Origin: Winogradskyella sp.
Lineage (GTDB): Bacteria; Bacteroidota; Bacteroidia; Flavobacteriales; Flavobacteriaceae
Direction of reading: 5' to 3'
NCBI GenBank assembly: GCA_030149115.1
Contig: JASBSE010000509.1
Location: 1 to 8,905, forward strand
DNA length: 8,905 bases
Part shown: in pieces, positions 1 through 7,703 of the stretch
How positions within the stretch are numbered: the stretch's first letter is position 1
Layout: each line of letters starts with the position of its first letter
Made by a program: the position numbers and the translations under genes
The notes under the pieces: generated by a model
Seen by the model: the letters and a program-made list of their open reading frames with translations, nothing else
Database searches by the model: none
Told to the model about the DNA's origin: nothing

Positions 1-1037
1 TTTTTATTAGCCAACTGGCCACAAGCAGCATCAATATCTTTACCTCTGCTTCGTCTTACCGTGACTGTAATATTATTGGCTTCTAAAATATTAACATACA
101 TATCTAACGCTTTAGAATCTGCTTGTTGAAACTCACCATCATCTATAGGATTATATTCAATAAGATTAACCTTACTCGGAGCAAACTTGCAAAATTCAAC
201 TAAAGCATCTACATCTTTCCTTCTATCATTTATGTTTCTCCAAACTACATACTCGTATGTAATTCTGTTTTTTGTTTTGGCATACCAATACTCTAATGCC
301 TCTCTAAGATCTTTTAACGGAAATGTAGAATTAAATGGCATAATCGCTGTTCTTACTTCATCAATAGCAGAATGTAACGATACGGCTAACTTAAACTTAA
401 CACCATCATCTGCCATTTTCTTTATCATTTTTGGTACGCCAGATGTTGAAACTACAATTCGTTTAGGAGACATACCTAAACCTTCAGGCGATGTTATCTT
501 ATCTATTGCTTTTAATACATTATTATAGTTCATGAGTGGCTCTCCCATTCCCATAAAAACAATATTACTTAATGGTCTGCCATGATATAACCTACTTTCA
601 TTATCAATCGCTACAACCTGATCATAAATTTCATCCGGATTAAGATTACGCATACGCTTCAACCTAGCAGTAGCACAAAACTTACAATCTAAACTACATC
701 CTACTTGAGAAGATACACATGCTGTTGTACGTGTTGGAGTTGGTATTAACACAGACTCTACAATTAAATCATCATGAAGTCTTACAGCATTCTTTATAGT
801 ACCGTCAGAACTACGCTGCATCTGATCTACCTTTATGTGGTTTATCACAAAGTTATCCTCTAGCATCTGACGTGTTTGCAAAGAGATATTAGTCATATCT
901 TCAAAACTATGAGCTGATTTTTGCCACAACCATTCGTATACTTGATTTCCTCGAAACGCCTTGTCTCCTTGTTCTACAAAAAAATCTCTAAGTTGATCCT
1001 TGGTTAAAGCTCGTATATCTTTCTTTTTCTTATCCAT
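1..1037 (-). CDS. rlmN: RlmN, dual-specificity 23S rRNA A2503 / tRNA A37 C2-methyltransferase (3' end cut by window)
   Basis: Radical-SAM enzyme that methylates C2 of A2503 in 23S rRNA and, in studied members, A37 in a subset of tRNAs. I translated it by hand: 345 complete codons with no stop, running off the left edge. The radical-SAM cluster CxxxCxxC is C114, C118, C121 (CSLDCKFC). The SAM-binding GEP-type motif GMGEPL is at 163-168. The two mechanistic cysteines match E. coli C118 and C355: C107 (in ACVSSQ) and C339 (in DAACGQL). Since C339 is present, only a handful of C-terminal residues can be missing. The ATG at 1037 starts the N-terminal extension expected for RlmN (LTKDQLRDFF, then the FRGNQVYEWLW region). 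No Shine-Dalgarno precedes it. It lies 48 nt beyond the queA terminator, so it probably has its own promoter. Cfr is the related alternative, but the sequence and housekeeping context favour RlmN. Confidence 0.96.
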   Translation of the reverse strand, partial: MDKKKKDIRALTKDQLRDFFVEQGDKAFRGNQVYEWLWQKSAHSFEDMTNISLQTRQMLEDNFVINHIKVDQMQRSSDGTIKNAVRLHDDLIVESVLIPTPTRTTACVSSQVGCSLDCKFCATARLKRMRNLNPDEIYDQVVAIDNESRLYHGRPLSNIVFMGMGEPLMNYNNVLKAIDKITSPEGLGMSPKRIVVSTSGVPKMIKKMADDGVKFKLAVSLHSAIDEVRTAIMPFNSTFPLKDLREALEYWYAKTKNRITYEYVVWRNINDRRKDVDALVEFCKFAPSKVNLIEYNPIDDGEFQQADSKALDMYVNILEANNITVTVRRSRGKDIDAACGQLANK

Positions 1038-1043
1038 ATTGTA

Positions 1044-1051
1044 CAAAAATA
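1044..1051 (-). promoter_or_regulatory. Possible -7 box for rlmN (TATTTTTG)
   Basis: TATTTTTG fits the Bacteroidota -7 consensus TAnnTTTG exactly. It sits only 6 nt before the rlmN ATG, so a transcript from it would have almost no 5' leader. No TTG was found at the expected 17-23 nt upstream, so only half of the promoter is supported. In DNA this AT-rich an 8-mer match can arise by chance. Confidence 0.3.
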
Positions 1052-1078
1052 GTCATTTGTTACTTCATCCATTTTCTG

Positions 1079-1120
1079 AAACAAAAAACCTCTACTCTTT
1101 AATTAAATGAGTAGAGGTTT
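1079..1120 (-). terminator. Intrinsic terminator downstream of queA
   Basis: A perfect 12-bp inverted repeat (aaacctctactc at 1086-1097, gagtagaggttt at 1109-1120) encloses an 11-nt loop. Read on the minus strand, the second arm ends in GGTTT and runs into TTTGTTTC, giving a U-rich tail with six consecutive Ts. It begins 22 nt after the queA stop and lies 48 nt before the rlmN start. It should therefore end queA transcripts and separate the two genes. On the plus strand the hairpin is not followed by a T run, and no plus-strand gene approaches it. Confidence 0.9.
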
Positions 1121-1141
1121 AAAGTTATTTTAAATTCTTTA

Positions 1142-2191
1142 TTATATGATTAACATTGCATCACCATAAGAATAGAATCTATATTTTTCTTTAACTGCTT
1201 CTTCATATGCACGTTTTACAAAATCGTGACCTGCAAATGCCGAAATCATCATAAGTAAAGTAGATTTTGGCGTGTGGAAGTTAGTAATCATACAATTTGC
1301 AATACTAAAATCATAAGGAGGGAAAATAAATTTGTTTGTCCAACCTTCATAAGGATTTAATCTACCATTAGATGATACAGAACTTTCTATAGTACGCATA
1401 GAAGTTGTTCCTACCGCACACACTCGTCTTTTATTCTCTATTCCTTTGTTAACTATATCAGCAGATCTTTGGCTGATTAAAATCTCCTCACTATCCATTT
1501 TGTGTTTAGATAAATCTTCTACCTCAACAGGATTGAAAGTTCCTAAACCAACATGAAGCGTTACTTCAGCCATTTCAACACCTTTTATTTCTAAACGCTT
1601 TAATAAATGTTTAGAAAAGTGTAAACCAGCAGTTGGAGCAGCTACAGCTCCTTCGTTTTTTGCATAGATTGTTTGGTAACGCTCTTCGTCTTCTGGCTCT
1701 ACATCTCTTTTTATATACTTTGGAAGAGGCGTTTGTCCTAACTCAGTTAATTTTCTTCTAAAATCGCTGTAAGATCCATCATATAAAAAACGTAATGTTC
1801 TTCCTCTAGATGTTGTATTATCTATAACCTCAGCTACCAACGTTTCGTCATCACCAAAGTATAACTTATTACCTATTCTAATCTTACGAGCAGGATCTAC
1901 CAAAACATCCCAAAGACGTTGATCTTGATTTAATTCTCTTAATAAGAAAACCTCAATACGCGCACCTGTTTTTTCCTTATTACCATATAGTCTAGCAGGA
2001 AAAACTTTAGTGTTATTCATTATCATCACATCACCTTCATCAAAATAATCTATAACATCTTTAAAAAGTTTGTGCTCGATTGTTTGATTAGCTCTGTCTA
2101 GAACCATTAATCTGGATTCATCTCTGTGTTCTGCAGGATGTTCAGCTAATAATTCATCTGGAAGGTCAAAATTAAAATTTGATAATTTCAT
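1142..2191 (-). CDS. queA: QueA, S-adenosylmethionine:tRNA ribosyltransferase-isomerase
   Basis: Transfers and isomerises the ribosyl group of SAM onto 7-aminomethyl-7-deazaguanine at position 34 of tRNAs with GUN anticodons, forming epoxyqueuosine in the cytoplasm. The 349-residue product is full length for the family. Signature blocks are in order: NNTKVFPARL (59-68), AAPTAGLHF (184-192), HVGLGTF (213-219), GTTSMRTIES (261-270), NFHTPKSTLLM (304-314) and the terminal YGDAML (342-347). The frame is open 10 codons further to a TTG at 2221. That TTG forms the last three bases of the -7 promoter box, so it should not be in the mRNA. The ATG at 2191 also gives the usual MKLSNFNFDLP-like N-terminus. 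Its own promoter lies in the 71-nt spacer after aroA; read-through from aroA is also possible. A strong terminator follows. Confidence 0.97.
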   Translation of the reverse strand: MKLSNFNFDLPDELLAEHPAEHRDESRLMVLDRANQTIEHKLFKDVIDYFDEGDVMIMNNTKVFPARLYGNKEKTGARIEVFLLRELNQDQRLWDVLVDPARKIRIGNKLYFGDDETLVAEVIDNTTSRGRTLRFLYDGSYSDFRRKLTELGQTPLPKYIKRDVEPEDEERYQTIYAKNEGAVAAPTAGLHFSKHLLKRLEIKGVEMAEVTLHVGLGTFNPVEVEDLSKHKMDSEEILISQRSADIVNKGIENKRRVCAVGTTSMRTIESSVSSNGRLNPYEGWTNKFIFPPYDFSIANCMITNFHTPKSTLLMMISAFAGHDFVKRAYEEAVKEKYRFYSYGDAMLII

Positions 2192-2218
2192 TTGTGATTG
2201 TTTATTTTTTAGAAGTTG

Positions 2219-2250
2219 CAAATATACAATCTCAAAACAGGCCTTGTCAA
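2219..2250 (-). promoter_or_regulatory. queA promoter (Bacteroidota -33 / -7 type)
   Basis: On the minus strand, TTG (2248-2250) is followed by 21 nt and then TATATTTG (2219-2226), an exact match to TAnnTTTG at accepted spacing. Transcription should start near 2212-2215, leaving a 5' leader of roughly 20 nt, A-rich and without Shine-Dalgarno, before the ATG at 2191. The promoter sits entirely between the aroA stop and queA. It rules against the upstream in-frame TTG as the start codon. Confidence 0.75.
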
Positions 2251-2262
2251 GTAATTAGTGGT

Positions 2263-3492
2263 TTATTTTATTTTGAAGCCAATAGAACTCAAGTGATCCC
2301 AAAATTGCGGGTAAGATTTACTCACAACTTCTGCATCATTAATTTGCAGTGTTGTTTTTATTCCTAATGGAGCAAATGCCATTGCCATCCTGTGGTCATT
2401 ATAGGTGTCAACAGACACATCGCTCATAATGCTATCAGAAGATTTTAAACGCAACGACTCGTCTGTAATTACAACTTCTGCTCCAAACTTTTCTAACTCT
2501 GTCTTTAACGCTACCAGCCTATCAGTTTCCTTAATTTTTAGTGTATGCAAACCTGTTAAATAACATTCTAACCCGAGCCCAAACGAAGTAACAGCAATTG
2601 TTTGAGCTATGTCTGGCGCATCTCTCAAGTCAAACTCAACACATTGAATTTTGCTTACATTCTTGCCCTTTATTAGTGTTATGCTATTGTCATTAAAGTT
2701 AGTATCTACACCAAACGCTTTGTATAATTCTGACAATACAGAATCCCCTTGTAATGAATCTTTTCTATAAGAAGAAAGCTTTATTTCCGTACCAATGTTA
2801 CTTAATGCTACAATACTAAAATAATAGGATGCTGAAGACCAATCTGACTCAACTATTAAGGTCTTAGACTCTGCTTTGCTTGTTTTTGGATTGACCGAAA
2901 TAACATTGTTTTTAAACGTAGCTTCTATACCAATTTCGTCCAATAAACCTAAAGTCATTTTTATGTATGGAACAGAGGTTATTTTGCCATCTAAGGTCAA
3001 TTCTAATCCATTTTCTAACTTTGAAGCAATAAGTAACAGGGCTGATATATATTGACTGCTAACATTAGCTTTTAAAGAAATCTTTGAATTATTTAGTGCT
3101 TTTCCAACGACACGAAGCGGAGGAAAACCTTCATTTTCTACATATTGAATATCTGCTCCAAGCTGTCTTAATGCGTCCACAAGGATTCCTATTGGGCGCT
3201 CCTTCATTCTAGACGAACCTGTTAATATAACCTCCCTTCCTTCTTGAATAGAAAAATATGCTGTTAAAAAACGCATTGCTGTACCAGCATGATGTATATC
3301 AATAATATCACCATTTGAAGATAGCGCATTTTGCATCAAAACTGAATCGTCAGAATTAGATAAGTTACCTATATCTATTACAGGATACAAGGCTCTTAGC
3401 ATAAGTAAACGGTTGGATTCACTTTTTGATCCCGTTATTGTTACGGACGATTTTGTATCTGTTTTGGACGATTTAAGAATTTCAATATTCAT
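2263..3492 (-). CDS. aroA: AroA, 3-phosphoshikimate 1-carboxyvinyltransferase (EPSP synthase)
   Basis: Sixth step of the shikimate pathway: condenses shikimate-3-phosphate with phosphoenolpyruvate to EPSP in the cytoplasm. It has 409 residues against 427 in E. coli. Recognisable blocks: GSKSESNR (21-28, with K23, S24 and R28), HAGTAMRF (68-75), RMKERPIG (95-102), SSQY (145-148), SDWSSASY (216-223), RDAPD (290-294, catalytic Asp D294), KETDR (321-325, catalytic Glu E322), YNDHRMAM (364-371) and KSYPQF (392-397). All main substrate-binding and catalytic positions appear intact. Compared with the E. coli sequence as I remember it, about 26 residues are missing between the NAL segment (55-57) and the GTAMR loop, and the Pro after GTAMR is Phe (F75). 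It is the last gene of the cluster, 28 nt after the MazG-like gene, with no promoter apparent in that gap. A purine-rich AAGAAGAAAGA precedes the ATG but is not a standard ribosome site. Confidence 0.96.
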   Translation of the reverse strand: MNIEILKSSKTDTKSSVTITGSKSESNRLLMLRALYPVIDIGNLSNSDDSVLMQNALSSNGDIIDIHHAGTAMRFLTAYFSIQEGREVILTGSSRMKERPIGILVDALRQLGADIQYVENEGFPPLRVVGKALNNSKISLKANVSSQYISALLLIASKLENGLELTLDGKITSVPYIKMTLGLLDEIGIEATFKNNVISVNPKTSKAESKTLIVESDWSSASYYFSIVALSNIGTEIKLSSYRKDSLQGDSVLSELYKAFGVDTNFNDNSITLIKGKNVSKIQCVEFDLRDAPDIAQTIAVTSFGLGLECYLTGLHTLKIKETDRLVALKTELEKFGAEVVITDESLRLKSSDSIMSDVSVDTYNDHRMAMAFAPLGIKTTLQINDAEVVSKSYPQFWDHLSSIGFKIK

Positions 3493-3520
3493 GTAGTCTT
3501 TCTTCTTTAGCAGAACAAAA

Positions 3521-3847
3521 CTACTTCAATTTTTCATTATTATGGTGCCTGTTATGGTCTCGTTTTGCTTTTTTATCCATTTTCTTATCAAAAGCTGTCT
3601 GTAAATCTATACCTGTTTGATTAGCTAAGCACAACACTACAAAAACCACATCTGCTAATTCCTCTCCTAAGTCTTTATCTTTGTCACTTTCCTTTTCGCT
3701 TTGCTCACCATAACGCCTTGCTATAATACGCGCAACTTCTCCAACCTCTTCTGTTAACTGCGCCATATTGGTTAGTTCATTAAAGTATCTTACTCCATGT
3801 TCATTAATCCAATTATCTACTTCTTTTTGTGCATTTTTAATGTCCAT
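3521..3847 (-). CDS. MazG-like nucleotide pyrophosphohydrolase
   Basis: A small 108-residue all-alpha protein carrying the MazG-type metal site EExxE (E33, E34, E37 in TEEVGEV), followed 25 residues later by ExxD (E63, D66 in EELADVV). These acidic residues bind Mg2+ in enzymes that hydrolyse nucleoside or deoxynucleoside triphosphates to the monophosphate and pyrophosphate. That points to pool cleaning or house-keeping NTPase activity; the substrate cannot be read from sequence. The tail (about 88-108) is rich in Lys, Arg, His and Asn. Its ATG shares one base with the TAA of the upstream secreted protein gene (TAATG), which suggests translational coupling, and aroA follows after 28 nt. The single short domain distinguishes it from full-length two-domain MazG. 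Confidence 0.88.
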   Translation of the reverse strand: MDIKNAQKEVDNWINEHGVRYFNELTNMAQLTEEVGEVARIIARRYGEQSEKESDKDKDLGEELADVVFVVLCLANQTGIDLQTAFDKKMDKKAKRDHNRHHNNEKLK

Positions 3848-5793
3848 TATTTCGCTTTTGTTAATACTACTTGTTCTTTCTGTTTTTTAATCATTTGATT
3901 AAAGAACTCTTTTAAATATACATAAGTTTCTGGTCCCATTATTGCTTTATTTAACTCCATAGCAACGGAAATCTGAACTTTTCCTCCTAAAACCTTACTT
4001 GAATACTGGAACACACCTAAATCTTCTGGCAGTTTTAAGATCATTGGTTCAGGGTTAGACTCTACTATATAATTTTCTGGAATAGATATATTAATCATAT
4101 AACGTTGCTTTAGAGGATAACCAAAATCTATAGGATATTCTCTTGTATCTAGCTTAAATGGGTTTTCTGTAGATTTTAAAAACAACATAGGAGCAATGTA
4201 TAATTTATCATTTATAACGTCTGCTCCTTCTTCTTTATAAAAATCATAGGATTCTGAAACAAAACCTTCATAAGTTTCTGCATTTTGAGCCTTATAGTTA
4301 GATATTTCTATATTCTCCAGTGATTCTTCCTTCTCCGTCAGATAAGCATCCAAATCCTCGCCATTATAATTTTTTCTAAAATCGTAGGCCTTGTGATTTG
4401 TATATCTTGACATAAGATTTCCTTCTAAAACTCCTTCTTCGTTTATAGTAGCATTTATCATATACTGCGATATTCCAGCCTCTGGCTTTTTTATAGCAAC
4501 TTTTTTCCAGACCATTTTATTGTTGTCTATAAAAACACCTTCCCAATTGTAATCTTTTAATGGCAAAACATTGATGTCGCTAAACTCATCCGTAGCATCT
4601 AAAAAATATTGCTCTCCACCTATAACAGCATAAGCTAAAACATAGTTTAATCTATCTACAGTAGGAAAAAAAGGAATCGAGTTTTCTTTTGTACTTATAA
4701 CTAAAGGGTTTGCATCAATACCAGCATATCTTAGCATTCCTACAAGTGTTAGATTAACATCTGCTGTATTTCCTTTTTTCTCTTTGAGAGTTTTTCTTAT
4801 TCCGTTATAAAAATACTTCCCATCAATACCATTCCATTGAATATTGTCTTTAACGTATTTAAAGACAGATTTCATTTTATCTATTTCTGTTTGACTGTCT
4901 GAAATTATTTCATCCAGTTCATCATCAAACGAATTGGTTTTGTCTAATTCATTTTTATAATCATCATCATTACCAATTGTTTTTGCAACATCTCCCCAAG
5001 TTTGGGAATAATATCTGTTTGTAGTTGGTGTAACTATAGATATTAATTCAAACAACACACCTGCTCTATAGTTGTTTATATTATCAACAAACGCTTCATC
5101 TTTTAATGCCGGAACATCATTTAATGTATAGTTTTGTATATCCATGGTTCTATCTAATGCAGAAGATCTCTTTCTAGTATGTTTAGGAAAAAAACTAATT
5201 CCTCCCTTCGTTTTTGTCCTAAAATTGTAACCATCTGGTGTTTGTATCTCTGCTTCAATATGCTTAATTGGAATATCGTATTGCAGTTTTAATTCGTCTA
5301 TCGATAAGACAAAAGGAGATGTTATTTTATAGGTTATATCTATAACCGAGCCCTCCTTTACATTTGGCATTGTAAATTTAACTTGCTTATAGTTATAGCT
5401 AAATTCATTTTCAAAAATCTGATTTTTGTCTAATTTGGTTTCAACAATTTTATTGTTTTCTAAGTTATAAGTATATGCCTTTAACTTACTTATTCTCTCT
5501 TTGCTTGATCTGCTTTTGAATAAATTTACCGTTACTGTGGCTTTATCAAAGCCCTCTTTATTATAGATTTTTATTCTTTCATGAATTTCTGTAACTAACT
5601 CTACAGATGATGCATTGGCACCATAAAATGTTCTTCGTTTCTTAAAAAGTATTACCGCATTAGCAGATGAATCTTTTTCATAAAATTTTTCGGATAATTC
5701 TTCCTTGGAAACTTCTCCAAATTCAATCTCTTGTGAAAATGAAAATTGTGTAAGACTTAGAATAAAAAGAAGTAAATAAATGTTTTTGATCAT
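3847..5793 (-). CDS. Secreted DUF3857 / transglutaminase-like protein with degenerate active site
   Basis: A 648-residue protein with an N-terminal signal peptide (hydrophobic stretch about 5-19, likely cleavage at S20/Q21; no lipobox Cys), so probably periplasmic. A DUF3857-type beta-rich domain covers about 50-225, a transglutaminase-like fold about 300-405, and a DUF3858-like C-terminal beta region about 540-625. It is a paralogue of the gene just upstream, with the same domain order. Aligned to that protein's GDCKG / NHIIL / WLDCT motifs, this one reads GNTAD (341-345), LNYVL (382-386) and FLDAT (397-401). The nucleophile Cys is therefore Thr343 and the His is Tyr384; Asp399 remains. It is probably catalytically inactive and may be a binding, scaffold or regulatory partner. 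The start lies 2 nt after the upstream stop, and the stop overlaps the MazG-like start. The biological role of the family is unknown to me. Confidence 0.88.
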   Translation of the reverse strand: MIKNIYLLLFILSLTQFSFSQEIEFGEVSKEELSEKFYEKDSSANAVILFKKRRTFYGANASSVELVTEIHERIKIYNKEGFDKATVTVNLFKSRSSKERISKLKAYTYNLENNKIVETKLDKNQIFENEFSYNYKQVKFTMPNVKEGSVIDITYKITSPFVLSIDELKLQYDIPIKHIEAEIQTPDGYNFRTKTKGGISFFPKHTRKRSSALDRTMDIQNYTLNDVPALKDEAFVDNINNYRAGVLFELISIVTPTTNRYYSQTWGDVAKTIGNDDDYKNELDKTNSFDDELDEIISDSQTEIDKMKSVFKYVKDNIQWNGIDGKYFYNGIRKTLKEKKGNTADVNLTLVGMLRYAGIDANPLVISTKENSIPFFPTVDRLNYVLAYAVIGGEQYFLDATDEFSDINVLPLKDYNWEGVFIDNNKMVWKKVAIKKPEAGISQYMINATINEEGVLEGNLMSRYTNHKAYDFRKNYNGEDLDAYLTEKEESLENIEISNYKAQNAETYEGFVSESYDFYKEEGADVINDKLYIAPMLFLKSTENPFKLDTREYPIDFGYPLKQRYMINISIPENYIVESNPEPMILKLPEDLGVFQYSSKVLGGKVQISVAMELNKAIMGPETYVYLKEFFNQMIKKQKEQVVLTKAK

Positions 5794-5795
5794 GA

Positions 5796-7703
5796 TTAAT
5801 TGATTGATTTTAGTACTATTTTAGAGTTATCGGCTTTTGAGATTTGTTTTCTAAAATCCCTGTAGTTTTTGTAATCTGTATTTGGGTATTGCCCTTTTTT
5901 TAATAATAATTTTCTTTTATAAGTAACTACATTATCTGAAGTACTTATCTCAAAATGGTATTCACCAAATTTGTTTTTTATATCTATATTTTCTGGTATA
6001 GCCTCTATCTCAAACCCTTTTGGGATTTCTATTTTAAACACATCTTCATCTAAATAACCACGGGAAATATCTATCGGCATTTTCCTAGATCTATACCTTG
6101 TAGGTACATAAGAATTTTGATTGAACACATTAGGCTTAAATAGTAGTCTATCTCCAGAAACCGATGCATAAGCACTTGCCTCTACATCTATATCTTCAGT
6201 AAATTCTACATCAACTTTATTATTATGAAACTTATAACCCAAAATCTCTAAGTTATTAATATAACTCCAGTGGTATTTATAATATTCATTAACCTTATCA
6301 TTTGCTCTTCGTTCTATATAAAATCGATTATCATACTGTAATCCTCTAGTCTTTCTATTAATCTTAGAAGTAAAGCTACCATTAGCATTTAATTTGACAT
6401 CTGCTGCGGTTGACTGATAATTCAAACTATCTAAATATAACTTTGTTTTTACAATCTCACTTGCATTTGGCTTAACTACCAGCACATTTCTATTATCTGT
6501 AAAATCTCCGATAAAATTAAAAGGATGCAATTGACTTGTACAATCTAACCAAACAGTCTCACTATCTGTAGGAATTGCTAAAATGATATGATTTCCTTGC
6601 TCTAAAGATGCAAAATCATCCTCTAGGTCTATAATTTCTTTACCTGCTTCTACAACGCAATAATAAGACGTTACACCTACTACCTCTAACAAAGACTTGG
6701 TATAGTTAGTTAACCCTTTGCAATCTCCATACTTTAATTGGTCTACCTCTAATGCAGGTATTGGCTGTACACCACCTATACCAACTTGTACGCTAATATA
6801 TCTGGTATTTTCTTGAACAAACTGAAAGACTGCTTTAGCTTTTTCTATTGGACTATTGAGGTTTGCTGTTATATCTAAAACCTCTTGTTTTGTTTCTTCA
6901 GTAACTTCGTTTCTTCCTTCCAGTAATGCATCATTTATCCAATTCCCAAATTCTAACCAATTTTTTGCTTTTCCTTCAACACCATAAAATGAAAAATTCT
7001 CCATTGCAACTAATACTTGTGGGTAATAGCTATAATAAGAAGGACTTAAATCCTCTGGAGCTATAGGTAAAGCCTTCTCTAGTGTATAACTTAAAGATGT
7101 TGAAGAGTTATTCTTTGTGATATTATAATCTTGAAGATTTTTTTCCTTAAATCTCAAGCCTAAATCCGCATTATCTTGTAAATTATATATGTCTTTTTCT
7201 ACACCTACATAATAGCCTGTTATAGGTCTCCATGTTGGTATCGCGGCAGTATTGGATGACTCTAACTCATAATAAAACTCTACAGTATAAGGATACGTTG
7301 CTGGCGTGTATCCCATTAAAAGCACTCTAGAGTCTGAGTATAGAGTACCACCATCTACGGCACTTCGATCAATAAAATCTCGTTTCTTAAACTTTTTGAT
7401 TTCTTCTCCTGCTTCATTAAAAATCCTAGCTTCAATTTTTTTTATCTTGTTGTACTTATCGTAACTAGCATAAGCACCAATAGCATAGTTTCCTTTTTCA
7501 TTTAAAACCGTGACTATTCGCTTTTCTACGATACTTAACTCATCTTTAGATGTTACAACAACATTTATATCATTAAGTCTTATAACAGCATTTGCTTTTG
7601 TTTTTAATTCTTCGGGAATTGATTCAGATTTATATAAATCTTCAGATTGTGAAAAACCAGCAATAGTGATAAAAAGAAATATTGCTGCGGTAATATATTT
7701 CAT
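5796..7703 (-). CDS. Secreted DUF3857 / transglutaminase-like protein with intact Cys-His-Asp triad
   Basis: The start at 7703 gives a 635-residue product with a clean signal peptide: charged MK, hydrophobic about 4-17, likely cleavage around S18/Q19. A TTG at 7736 would extend it by 11 codons (including two Cys) ahead of the signal peptide, and was rejected. A DUF3857-type domain spans about 45-215, a transglutaminase-like core about 285-390, and a DUF3858-like C-terminal beta domain about 540-620. The presumed triad is C328 (in YGDCKG), H372 (in GNHIIL) and D387 (in WLDCT). The fold is shared by transglutaminases, cysteine proteases and amidases; which reaction is performed cannot be told. 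Probably periplasmic, acting on peptide, protein or envelope substrate. It is the first gene of a cluster with its degenerate paralogue 2 nt downstream, then the MazG-like gene and aroA. A plausible promoter lies about 55 nt ahead. Confidence 0.9.
   Translation of the reverse strand: MKYITAAIFLFITIAGFSQSEDLYKSESIPEELKTKANAVIRLNDINVVVTSKDELSIVEKRIVTVLNEKGNYAIGAYASYDKYNKIKKIEARIFNEAGEEIKKFKKRDFIDRSAVDGGTLYSDSRVLLMGYTPATYPYTVEFYYELESSNTAAIPTWRPITGYYVGVEKDIYNLQDNADLGLRFKEKNLQDYNITKNNSSTSLSYTLEKALPIAPEDLSPSYYSYYPQVLVAMENFSFYGVEGKAKNWLEFGNWINDALLEGRNEVTEETKQEVLDITANLNSPIEKAKAVFQFVQENTRYISVQVGIGGVQPIPALEVDQLKYGDCKGLTNYTKSLLEVVGVTSYYCVVEAGKEIIDLEDDFASLEQGNHIILAIPTDSETVWLDCTSQLHPFNFIGDFTDNRNVLVVKPNASEIVKTKLYLDSLNYQSTAADVKLNANGSFTSKINRKTRGLQYDNRFYIERRANDKVNEYYKYHWSYINNLEILGYKFHNNKVDVEFTEDIDVEASAYASVSGDRLLFKPNVFNQNSYVPTRYRSRKMPIDISRGYLDEDVFKIEIPKGFEIEAIPENIDIKNKFGEYHFEISTSDNVVTYKRKLLLKKGQYPNTDYKNYRDFRKQISKADNSKIVLKSIN

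Noticed and set aside
187..528. Plus-strand reading frame of 113 codons
   Set aside because: It lies wholly antisense within rlmN, whose frame carries all family motifs. The product shows no recognisable domain.
2179..2367. Plus-strand reading frame of 62 codons
   Set aside because: It crosses the queA start, its promoter and the aroA end in antisense. There is no domain and no sign of an initiation site.
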